Source: Mesorhizobium loti CJ3sym (lineage in GTDB: Bacteria; Pseudomonadota; Alphaproteobacteria; Rhizobiales; Rhizobiaceae). From it: DNA of 47,879 nt. The notes below the pieces were generated by a model that searched no databases, was not told the DNA's origin, and worked only from the letters and a program-made list of their open reading frames with translations. Positions 16,480 to 23,794 of this stretch are shown piece by piece. Positions within the stretch are counted from its first letter, which is position 1; every line of letters starts with the position of its first letter. The position numbers and the translations under genes are program-made. The stretch spans positions 133 through 48,011 of the forward strand of contig NZ_AXAL01000037.1 in assembly GCF_000472785.1 (NCBI RefSeq), in the 5' to 3' direction.

Positions 16480-16984
16480 GTTCACCGTTCAGCGTGCGAC
16501 GTGCTGCCGGCAGCGCCGAAATGTTGATGCGTATCCTTGTCTATCGGGAACTGGAAAATCGTGATGCCAGCGAAGGCTCGCCTTCTACGATCCGGCAGTA
16601 GCTCATTTCCCTTGGTAAAAACGTACAGGCGATTCCCGTTGAACCCTGCGGCGAAGAGAAGATTGCGTGCAAAGTTCAGATGCAGACCGCAGCCGTATTA
16701 CTTGCTTCGCTGGGCGACCATATCGATCATGTGCGCCACATCCGCGCCAAAGTTCTCTTCGACGGCGTACTCGGGAGCTAGATCATGGACCAGAGCCATG
16801 AGGACGGACACTGTTCGGCATTCTCCTTTGATATCATCCGCGAGGCTTTCAGAAGGTCGGTACGCGAGACAAACCGGAAGATCGCCTAGCAGCCGTCACC
16901 GTGGCATTGCACAAGCCTATGGAAGGGCTGGGCGTGCCGGTAGCGTTTGCTTGACGTCGCGCTCTTGCCCGTAAGCCAGCCCAG
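16480..16984. other. gene-remnant DNA, unassigned
   Basis: Short stretches look protein-like but stay open only briefly: forward ASLGDHIDHVRHIRAKVLFDGVLGS (from about 16700) and its opposite strand. No family could be named. The segment lies between the transposase scrap and the host-attachment remnant. Confidence 0.35.
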
Positions 16985-17363
16985 CCGCAAATTTCAAAAT
17001 GAGACACTACCCGTTTTTCGCAACACTGGACACGAAGCCAATCCAAAGTTGACGGCGTCAATGGTTGACGACGTCACGAACGACAACAAGGGGTCCGGCG
17101 CCCGTCACCAGAGCAGTTCAGCCAACCCTGATAGCAGCCAGATCGAGGAAGACAGTTTCGCGGCCGGCACAGCGGACCTGCTCAATCGACAGGTCCTCGG
17201 CGGTCAAATCGCCAACCTGATCATCATCGCCGCCCCTCGGACGCTTGGGGAGCTTCGCAAGCACTATCACTAGAAACTTCCGGCCGTGCTTGTTGGCGAG
17301 ATCGCCAAGGATCTTACCGGGCATTCGGCGCAGGAGATTGAGAAAGCGGTTGCCGCTGCTTGA
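16985..17363 (+). pseudogene. host attachment-type protein with in-frame amber stop and missing start
   Basis: The frame reads LPVFRNTGHEANPKLT, an acidic linker, then EEDSFAAGTADLLNRQVLGG and RTLGELRKHYH, the plant host-attachment (AtsC-like, release-factor-related) family. A TAG at 17271-17273 then interrupts it, after which KLPAVLVGEIAKDLTGHSAQEIEKAVAAA continues in the same frame to TGA 17361-17363. The family usually has lysine at the stop position, one base from TAG. The first residues before LPVFRN are absent. The rest is well preserved, so inactivation looks recent. Confidence 0.75.
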
Positions 17364-17473
17364 CCGGCTGAGCATTGCAGGGCCTTTGGCTGCCGAAGGC
17401 TCCCTCGATTTCCATTGAGGATTGGCGCGGATGGATCCCGTCACATCCGCGCTACAGCTAAGCGCATCCACTT

Positions 17474-17498
17474 GGAACGTCGGAGCCCCTCACAAGTT
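17474..17498 (+). promoter_or_regulatory. RpoE2/EcfG-type promoter for the PPOX-SDR operon
   Basis: GGAAC at 17474-17478, 18 bases, then TT at 17497-17498 (AAGTT), matching the general-stress sigma consensus GGAAC-N18/19-TT of rhizobia. It lies 35 bp before the start codon. Confidence 0.65.
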
Positions 17499-17532
17499 GT
17501 ACGAGCGCAATCCACTCCATGGAGAACATTTT

Positions 17533-18042
17533 ATGGCCAAGCGTCGAGAGAAAAAGACGGACCTCACACCAGCCGAGGCCACAAATCGCATCTGGGGACT
17601 CGCCAAGGAAATCGACGTCTGCATGTTCGTGACATGGGACGGCGAATACAATCGCGCTCGGCCGCTCTCCGCGCGGGTCTTCCGCGACGAAAACGCTTTC
17701 TATTTCCTCGTCAATGATGATAGCGCCAAGAACAAGCAGCTGTCGAAATACCCGAAGGTCACATTGGCCTGGAGTGACAGCAGCCACTACAAATACGTCA
17801 CGATCTCCGGCCCGGCCTCGGTGACAAATGACAGGAAAAAGATAGCAGAACTCTGGGAGAAGACTGACGCAGCATGGTGGGACAACGCTGACGATCCAAA
17901 AATTCGTCTGATAACGGTGAAACCGGACCAAGGCGAATTGTGGGACAGCCCGGGACTGGTCGTCGCGACCGCGAAAATGGTGTTCGCGGCCGTCACCGGC
18001 TCCAAGCCGAACGTGGGCGATAACGCAAAAGTCGATCTTTGA
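17533..18042 (+). CDS. pyridoxamine 5'-phosphate oxidase-like general stress protein
   Basis: 169 residues from ATG 17533, with GGAGAA at 17521 as ribosome-binding site. The FMN-binding split barrel typical of general-stress-protein-26 relatives is present: EIDVCMFVTWDG, RPLSARVFRDENAFYFLVND, then KYPKVTLAWSD and YVTISGPASV, and a WELW-type WWDNADDPKIRLITV end. Such proteins bind flavin and are not true PdxH enzymes. The codons before 17533 are upstream of the start. It is followed after 35 bp by an SDR oxidoreductase, probably in one transcript. Confidence 0.85.
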   Translation: MAKRREKKTDLTPAEATNRIWGLAKEIDVCMFVTWDGEYNRARPLSARVFRDENAFYFLVNDDSAKNKQLSKYPKVTLAWSDSSHYKYVTISGPASVTNDRKKIAELWEKTDAAWWDNADDPKIRLITVKPDQGELWDSPGLVVATAKMVFAAVTGSKPNVGDNAKVDL

Positions 18043-18077
18043 GAGAGCCGGCAAGCGCCAGGCCGGCGGAGAAGCAC

Positions 18078-18953
18078 ATGACCAATCCCACGACGAAATA
18101 CACCAGCGAGCCCTTCAAGGAGCAGCGCCAGGAATGGCCGGCTCTCCAGCGCAACATGGATCCCGTTCCTGACTGCGGTGAGAAAAGCTATCGCGGCTCA
18201 AACCGGCTGGCCGGCCGCAAGGCCCTTGTGACCGGCGGGGACTCGGGGATCGGACGCGCGGCGGTAATCGCCTTCGCGCGCGAAGGCGCGGATGTGGCGA
18301 TCAATTACTTTCCGAGCGAGGAGCCCGATGCGCAGGATGTGGCCGAGCTTGTCCGTGCCGCGGGGCGCAAGGCCATCCTGATTCCTGGAGACTTGACGGA
18401 CCAACAGTTCTGCCTTGACCTCGTGGAGCGGGCGCACCGCGAACTTGGCGGCATCGACATTCTCGTCAACAACGCGGCCTACCAGCAATCCAAGGTGTCG
18501 ATTGCGGATATCAGCTTCGAACAATTCGACCGCACGCTGAAAACCAATCTCTACGCGATGTTCTGGATTACCAAAACGGCTCTCCCTCTGATGAAGCCTG
18601 GAGCAGCTATCATCAACACGGCCTCGGTCAACTCGTTCAACCCTGGCGAGGAATTGCTCGATTATGCCACGACGAAGGGCGGCATTGCGATCTTCACAAA
18701 AGGCTTGGCCAAGCAGTTGGCCAAGAAAGGCATCCGTGTCAACGCCGTTGCCCCCGGGCCAGTCTGGACGCCGCTGCAGGTTGCCGGAGGTCAGTTGCCA
18801 GGCAAGTTAAACGAATTTGGCCAAGATACACCCATCGGTCGTGCCGGCCAGCCGGCAGAACTTGCGCCGCTTTTTGTCCTGCTGGCTTCAGGCGAAATCA
18901 CCTACACCGATGGCAGCGTTTTTGGAGCCAATGGCGGCACAGGCGCCATCTGA
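18078..18953 (+). CDS. SDR-family oxidoreductase (YghA-like)
   Basis: 291 residues from ATG 18078, preceded by GGCGGAGAAG. The N-terminal extension of about 45 residues (PFKEQRQEWPALQRNMDPVPDCG) is typical of stress-linked YghA/GsiB-type SDRs. The Rossmann motif TGGDSGIG is at 52-59, followed by NNAA, an NTASVNSF strand, and the catalytic YATTK. The C-terminus LASGEITYTDGSVFGANGG is intact. It should reduce or oxidise a small carbonyl or alcohol using NAD(P); the substrate is unknown. Confidence 0.9.
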   Translation: MTNPTTKYTSEPFKEQRQEWPALQRNMDPVPDCGEKSYRGSNRLAGRKALVTGGDSGIGRAAVIAFAREGADVAINYFPSEEPDAQDVAELVRAAGRKAILIPGDLTDQQFCLDLVERAHRELGGIDILVNNAAYQQSKVSIADISFEQFDRTLKTNLYAMFWITKTALPLMKPGAAIINTASVNSFNPGEELLDYATTKGGIAIFTKGLAKQLAKKGIRVNAVAPGPVWTPLQVAGGQLPGKLNEFGQDTPIGRAGQPAELAPLFVLLASGEITYTDGSVFGANGGTGAI

Positions 18954-19243
18954 AGGATCGAGCGGTTGCCGCGGCCTGGCGGCAACCCCTGATCCTCGAA
19001 CGCCTCCCATCCTCAAACTTTGCCAATCTCCCTTCGTCTTTGTCGGATCTTTCGCTGCCTGCCCTTGCCGGCGCGCGTCAGCGCGGCCTTCCCGGCGCCG
19101 CGCTGCCTGTCTCGGCAAGTTCGTGCGCATCGTGGTCTCTCCAGACGGTCGGCAGGTCGCGTTGGAGCATGTCCTCGATGTGCCGCGGAGCACGGGCGCG
19201 CAGCCGCTCCGAACTCGTGTCCTATTAGCGCACCGACGACAAG
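18954..19243. other. intergenic region upstream of the PAP2 operon
   Basis: No gene is supported. Reverse frames here are low-complexity Arg/Ala-rich shadows. The right edge carries the promoter listed separately. Confidence 0.4.
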
Positions 19244-19268
19244 GGAACTTCGCCCTCACAATCCCGTT
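19244..19268 (+). promoter_or_regulatory. RpoE2/EcfG-type promoter for the PAP2 operon
   Basis: GGAAC (19244-19248), N16, then CGTT (19265-19268), an exact match to the alphaproteobacterial general-stress promoter. It ends 20 bp before the start codon. Confidence 0.75.
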
Positions 19269-19288
19269 GTGGCCTCGGAGATGAGGTC

Positions 19289-20044
19289 ATGCGCTTGCGT
19301 GAATTAGCCCCAACAAACGAGCGCAAATCCTTTGGGCGTAGCGGCCTGGGTCCGCTATCGCGCGCGGCTTGGCCTGGCGTGACTTTGTCGGTTGCTGCAG
19401 GCTTGGTTGTTGCAGCCCTCATTCTCGTGTTCGGCGCGCTTGCTGAAGAAGTCCTAGACGGCGACACCACCGCGTTCGATCTTGCCGTTCTTTCGGTTTT
19501 CCGCAGCGCAGCCGACCCTGCCAAACCGATTGGACCGCCGTGGCTTCACGAAGCCGCCCGGGATGTAACATCCATCGGCAGCGTGGTGTTTCTTGGATTC
19601 GTGCTATTGGCAGGGGTCGGCTATCTTCTTTTGATCCATAAGCGTGCTCTCGCGATCTTGATGGCTGTTTCGGTGGTCGGCGGCGAAATGCTCAGCACGA
19701 TCCTGAAGAAGAGCTTTGACCGGCCCAGGCCCGACATCCCGCACGTCACACAGGTGTTCACCGCAAGCTTCCCGAGCGGACACGCAATGCTTTCAGCGAT
19801 CACCTTCCTCACAGTGGGCGCCCTGCTTGCGCGCGCAAACGAGGACCCGCGCCTAAAACGCTATTTCATGGGGCTTGCTGTATTCTTCACCATGGTGGTT
19901 GGCGTGAGCCGCGTCTATCTCGCGGTCCACTATCCCACGGATGTGCTCGCGGGATGGTGCATAGGTTGCGGCTGGGCAATCCTGTGTTGGACGGTTGCGT
20001 CGTGGTTCGAGGGGCCCAGCGTTAAGCAGGAGCTAAAGCCTTGA
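19289..20044 (+). CDS. PAP2-family membrane phosphatase
   Basis: 251 residues with about six membrane segments. The three phosphatase signatures are present: KKSFDRPRP (140-148), FPSGHAM (161-167, catalytic His165) and SRVYLAVHYPTD (207-218, with Arg208 and His214). It should dephosphorylate a lipid such as phosphatidate or an isoprenyl pyrophosphate at the membrane. GAGG precedes ATG 19289. Its stop overlaps the TTG start of the lipid kinase, so the two act in coupled expression and plausibly on opposite directions of a lipid phosphorylation cycle. Confidence 0.92.
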   Translation: MRLRELAPTNERKSFGRSGLGPLSRAAWPGVTLSVAAGLVVAALILVFGALAEEVLDGDTTAFDLAVLSVFRSAADPAKPIGPPWLHEAARDVTSIGSVVFLGFVLLAGVGYLLLIHKRALAILMAVSVVGGEMLSTILKKSFDRPRPDIPHVTQVFTASFPSGHAMLSAITFLTVGALLARANEDPRLKRYFMGLAVFFTMVVGVSRVYLAVHYPTDVLAGWCIGCGWAILCWTVASWFEGPSVKQELKP

Positions 20045-20952
20045 GGGCTTTGGCGATCATCAATAGAGGCGCTGGCGCCGCCGCGCGTAGCGGCGACATC
20101 GAAAAACTCGTCCGTGATGGGTTGAAGAAACGCGGCATCGACGCGGACGTGAAGTTGCTGGCTGGGCACCAGATCGGCGACATCGCCCAAAGGTTTGTCT
20201 CTGAGGGCCCGAAATCCGGCGATCGAAGAGTGTTGGTGGTAGGTGGTGGCGATGGCACGCTTGGGAGCGCGGCGTCGGCGCTCGCCGGTACCAAGGTAGC
20301 GCTGGGCGTCCTGCCCCTAGGCACACTCAACCACTTCGCCAAGGATCTTGGCCTGCCGATCGAACTCGATGCGGCAATGGATGGGATCGCAGCGAACAAG
20401 CCCGTGGCAGTCGATGTGGCCGAGGTGAACGGTCGCGTTTTCCTCAACAACTCGTCGATTGGCATCTATCCCTTCTTTGTTGCAAAGCGCTCCGCCGAGC
20501 AGGACCGGCGCGGGTTGGGAAAACTTGCAGCCATCGGTCCTGCTCTTGCAAGAACAGTGACGTCCGCGTCCTGGCAGGCTGTCCATGTTGCGGCTCAAGG
20601 TAACCGCAAACGGCTGCTGACGCCCTGCGTGTTTGTCGGAAACAACTTCTACGACATCGCCGATCTTGGCCGCCGCAAGAGCCTGTCCTCACATGAGCTC
20701 TGCGCCTATGTCGTCAAACAGCAGTCATGGTTTGGACTGGCGTTGCTCCCGTTCAAGATCGCGTTTGGTCTCGTCGACTCGACGCGAGACGTGGAGTCGT
20801 ATCGAACAAAAAACCTCCAGATCACGTCGCATCGCGCAGCAATGCTGGTTTCGCTGGATGGCGAAGCCATCAGTATGGACATGCCCCTGAATTTTCGGAT
20901 TCGACCGGCGGCCTTGCAGGTCCTGGCAACCGCCGAAACGGATTCGGATTGA
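20041..20952 (+). CDS. diacylglycerol kinase-family lipid kinase
   Basis: 303 residues from TTG 20041, overlapping the previous stop. It has the DAGK catalytic domain: INRGAGAAARSG at the start, the nucleotide-binding GGGDGT (68-73), and LPLGTLNHFAKDLGLP. The C-terminal lobe contains SIGIYPFFV and a LDGE segment near the end, as in YegS/DgkB-type kinases. It should phosphorylate diacylglycerol or a related lipid. Its pairing with PAP2 upstream and a phosphoesterase downstream suggests turnover of envelope lipid under stress. Confidence 0.92.
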   Translation: MRALAIINRGAGAAARSGDIEKLVRDGLKKRGIDADVKLLAGHQIGDIAQRFVSEGPKSGDRRVLVVGGGDGTLGSAASALAGTKVALGVLPLGTLNHFAKDLGLPIELDAAMDGIAANKPVAVDVAEVNGRVFLNNSSIGIYPFFVAKRSAEQDRRGLGKLAAIGPALARTVTSASWQAVHVAAQGNRKRLLTPCVFVGNNFYDIADLGRRKSLSSHELCAYVVKQQSWFGLALLPFKIAFGLVDSTRDVESYRTKNLQITSHRAAMLVSLDGEAISMDMPLNFRIRPAALQVLATAETDSD

Positions 20953-20980
20953 TGGCCAGCCCCGTAGCCGGAGCAATTTG

Positions 20981-21793
20981 GTGAAGACCCTCGTCCATCT
21001 CTCGGATTTGCATTTCGGAAAAACGGATAGCCAGGTCGTGGAAGCCATTGCGTCTGAGGTTCGCGCCATAGGTCCCGATTTGCTCGTCGTGTCCGGAGAC
21101 TTGACGCAACGTGCTCGCAAAGATGAGTTCCTGCAGGCACGCGCGTTCCTCGATTCATTCGCCGGCCCTCGCCTTGTGGTGCCCGGCAACCATGATGTAC
21201 CGCTCTGGAATGTCTTCGCCCGTGCCTTAACGCCACTGGCTCGCTACAAGCGTTACATCGCGGCGGACACGGATCCATTCTATGCCGATGCCGAAATCGC
21301 CGTTGTCGGTATTAACACTGCGCGATCCCTGACAATCAAGGACGGCAGGATCAATGTCCGTCAGCTTGAGGCCGCGGCTGAAAAATTCGCACATTTGTCC
21401 GATGACATTACCCGGATCGTAATCACCCATCATCCATTCGAGGGACTGGATTTCGAAGGCGACGATGGTATCGTCGGTCGGGCAAGTCTTGCAATGAACG
21501 CCTTCTCGCGTAGCGGCGTTGACATCATATTGTCTGGCCATCAGCATCTTCATCGCGCCGGTTCGAGCGCCAGGCGTTACCTTATCGACGGCTATGCGGC
21601 ATTGCTTATTCAGGCGGGAACGGCGGTGTCTTCGAGACGTCGCGAGGCCGCAAATTCGTTCAACATTATTTGCATCCATCGTCCGGAAATATCCCTGGAA
21701 TGTCGAAGCTGGCGGTCTCCTCGAGGCGGGTTCGAAACCTCGGCGAGATATTCCTTTCGGCATGGCCCAGACGGATGGCGCATGCTTGATTAG
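20981..21793 (+). CDS. metallophosphoesterase (calcineurin-like)
   Basis: 270 residues from GTG 20981, preceded by CCGGAG. The metal-binding motifs run in order: SDLHFG (Asp9, His11), SGDLT (Asp40), PGNHD (Asn70, His71), ITHHPFEG and SGHQHLHR. This is the class III cyclic-nucleotide-phosphodiesterase-like branch, so the substrate may be a cyclic nucleotide or a phospholipid headgroup. It is third in the PAP2-lipid kinase-phosphoesterase operon, 28 bp after the kinase. The C-terminal RSWRSPRGGFETSARYSF is a family-like tail. Confidence 0.9.
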   Translation: MKTLVHLSDLHFGKTDSQVVEAIASEVRAIGPDLLVVSGDLTQRARKDEFLQARAFLDSFAGPRLVVPGNHDVPLWNVFARALTPLARYKRYIAADTDPFYADAEIAVVGINTARSLTIKDGRINVRQLEAAAEKFAHLSDDITRIVITHHPFEGLDFEGDDGIVGRASLAMNAFSRSGVDIILSGHQHLHRAGSSARRYLIDGYAALLIQAGTAVSSRRREAANSFNIICIHRPEISLECRSWRSPRGGFETSARYSFRHGPDGWRMLD

Positions 21794-21832
21794 CGCAGAC
21801 AATTCTACTCCAGGGACGGCGCCGCTTAAGCG

Positions 21833-22246
21833 TCATGTCATTGTCCCCCGTCGTCGCAGGCTGAGAGCCAACCAAGCACCCAGCCAAACGCAGTGGACGG
21901 CCTCGAGCGGAATAGAGATCGCGTACCAGGCCGGGCCGAGTTTTTCCCCACCGATCATGTAACAGGCGATGAGCCCGGCCATGCCTACGACGAGGCCGAT
22001 CCATGCCAGTATCCAAGTATGGCGCATGGGTCGGTTGGGCGCCAGGCGGGCTGTGGTATAGCCGCCAGCGACAGTGAAGGCCGCGCGGTAAGCAGAGGCC
22101 AAAGCAAATATCGGAGCGGCCATGAGCTGGGGCGCGCTCGGAAATATCCCGGCGGCCTGCATCACCGCGTCCATCGCAGTCGACGCGGCAGCCGTAACGA
22201 CGAAGCCGGCGACGATAGCGCCTGCACCGGCGAGCCAGGATCTCAT
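21833..22246 (-). CDS. small membrane protein, four predicted helices
   Basis: 137 residues, mostly hydrophobic: AGAGAIVAGFVVTAAAS, PIFALASAYRAAFTVAGGY, WILAWIGLVVGMAGLIACYM and AISIPLEAVHCVWLGAWLAL, ending in basic residues. No named family was recognised; similar proteins often follow ArsR-SRPBCC pairs. Its start overlaps the stop of the broken SRPBCC gene by four bases (ATGA, 22243-22246), so loss of translation there may reduce its expression. Confidence 0.75.
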   Translation of the reverse strand: MRSWLAGAGAIVAGFVVTAAASTAMDAVMQAAGIFPSAPQLMAAPIFALASAYRAAFTVAGGYTTARLAPNRPMRHTWILAWIGLVVGMAGLIACYMIGGEKLGPAWYAISIPLEAVHCVWLGAWLALSLRRRGTMT

Positions 22247-22750
22247 TCGTGCACCGTGTTGCTTTGGGCCGAGAGCAGTGCGTCGAGCTTGCGCATCTGG
22301 CTTTCGTGGCCGGCGCGGGCTCGCTCGGTCCTGATGTCGTTGTGCATGGCATCGAAGAAGATGGTGACCTTCACGCCATCGGCCGTGGCCCGCAGGTCAA
22401 CGACCGTGGCCACTTCTTATGGTGTTATGTCAGGCACAAAATCGGTCAACGTTTTGTACGCCAACCGACCGGGCGGCGACACTTCCGTGTAGGTGACCCG
22501 GCACTGCGTGGTGACACGGCATGCCGGCTTGCTTCATGAAGGCTATCTGTTGCGGCCCCGTGGCGGTCATCTGATAGACCAGCTCGCCGCCGGGCCGCAG
22601 GTCGAGCGAGCTAACGGTGACGTCGAACCATTCTGGTCCCCACCAGGATTCAATACCGTCCTTTGTGGTCCAAAGGGCCCAGGCGTCATCTATTGAGGTG
22701 GCATAGGCACGCTCGATTGAGAATCGAGCTCGTGCCGGCGACGTGGTCAT
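22243..22750 (-). pseudogene. SRPBCC (AHSA1-like) protein, frameshift plus ochre codon
   Basis: The first part (RFSIERAYATSIDDAWALWT, WWGPEWFDVTVSSLDLRPGGELVYQM) is a normal START-like SRPBCC domain. After KQAGMP one extra base (about 22516) shifts the frame. In the next register VTYTEVSPPGRLAYKTLTDFVPD resumes, then a TAA at 22417-22419 stands where tyrosine is usual, after which EVATVVDLRATADGVKVTIFF continues to TGA 22243. With two lesions it is unlikely to be functional. The gene overlaps the ArsR stop by one base, the standard ArsR-SRPBCC pair. Confidence 0.85.
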
Positions 22751-23031
22751 TACGAATTCTCCTGGGAGTCTGGATCAATAGCCGTCGGTCGCTTCTCGAG
22801 TGCGACGCCGAACCTGTCGAGCCGCGCCTCCCAGTGGCGTCGATACTCCGCCACGCAGGCGTCAAGCTGCTCGAACGCTTCCTTGCGCAGTGAGTAGAGG
22901 CGCTTGTGTCCGTCCGGGCGCATCTGCACGATCCCTGCCTTCCACAGAATGCGCAGGTGCCGAGAGACATCAGACTGGTGGATGTCCATGCTCTCGACGA
23001 TGTCGCCTACTGCGCACTCCCCGGTCTTCAT
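22750..23031 (-). CDS. ArsR-family regulator, start codon uncertain
   Basis: 93 residues from ATG 23031 with the winged-helix core VGDIVESMDIHQSDVSRHLRILWKAGIV and wing QMRPDGHKRLYSL. The family's first helix lies upstream in the same frame (SLFHALTDPTRLRIVNA, 23032-23082). Between it and an in-frame TGA at 23110-23112 there is no ATG, GTG or TTG, only ATT (23085, 23097) and ATA. Either a rare ATT start is used or the original start has been lost. It probably controls the overlapping SRPBCC gene. CAAT-N8-ATTG (about 23094-23109) is a candidate operator. Confidence 0.7.
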   Translation of the reverse strand: MKTGECAVGDIVESMDIHQSDVSRHLRILWKAGIVQMRPDGHKRLYSLRKEAFEQLDACVAEYRRHWEARLDRFGVALEKRPTAIDPDSQENS

Positions 23032-23308
23032 CGCGTTGACGATGCGAAGTCGGGTTGGGTCGGTGAGAGCGTGAAAAAGAGAAATTTGCGTATCAATGTA
23101 TATCGATTGTCAGCACGCCGGTGACGCGGCTTCGACGACTGTCGTTCCCCTCGCGTCGCCAATCGACTCGCACAGGCGAGGGCTCGCCATCAAAGCCCTT
23201 CAGCTACGCGGCTTTGCGACCGGGCGTAAGAACTCCTAACGCGAAAGCCCGCCACCTTTCAGCAGCGGGCCATGCGCCACGTTCATTCAGCAAATAGCGT
23301 GGCTCCAG

Positions 23309-23602
23309 CTAGTTTGCGCCGCCGAGCTGCTTCGTCTTTGCGCAGTAGTTGTCATGCGACTTGGCGATAACGTTGTCGCCGCAGTCCTTGGTAATCGACG
23401 CCCGATCGTCATCGGTCAAGGCGAGCCAGGCCTTCTTGAACGCGTCATCCGACTGCATCGTCTTCATGCCGGAATCGGTGTAGAAGGGCTGCATCTTCGC
23501 CGGATCATCAAGCGCCGACGTTCCATTTGCCGCGCCGGCCAAAGCTGAGCCAGTCATCATTGCAAGCGCCACTGCGCCCATGGTGAGCGTCTTGAAGTTC
23601 AT
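23309..23602 (-). CDS. small exported protein of unknown function
   Basis: 97 residues. A clear Sec signal peptide (MNFKTLTMGAVALAMMTGSALA, cleavage before GAANG) leads to a polar mature part with two cysteines (CGDN and YCAKT) that could form a disulphide. DDPAKMQPFYTDSGMKTM and a later WLALTDDDRASITKDC give it the look of a periplasmic helical protein seen in Mesorhizobium relatives. No enzyme motif is present. A GGAGGAA-type site (TCCTCC on + at about 23610) precedes the ATG. Confidence 0.75.
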   Translation of the reverse strand: MNFKTLTMGAVALAMMTGSALAGAANGTSALDDPAKMQPFYTDSGMKTMQSDDAFKKAWLALTDDDRASITKDCGDNVIAKSHDNYCAKTKQLGGAN

Positions 23603-23794
23603 GGGAAATTCCTCCGGTTGAGGCTGCCAAGGGCGGCAGCTTGTTGAAGCAACTTCATTTGTCGGAAAAAGTTTCTCAGTCAGATCGAAAAAGCGGCGGG
23701 CGAGTGTCTGGAGTACTAGGGTATTGGAATTCCATCCCTTTCATTCGGATATATTGTCCTTTGACGGAGCTAGGCGGTGAAGCCCCACACAGCC

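Noticed and set aside
23247..23270. GCCCGC/GCGGGC hairpin as terminator
   Set aside because: A 6-bp stem with a 12-base loop and no T-run is too weak to call.
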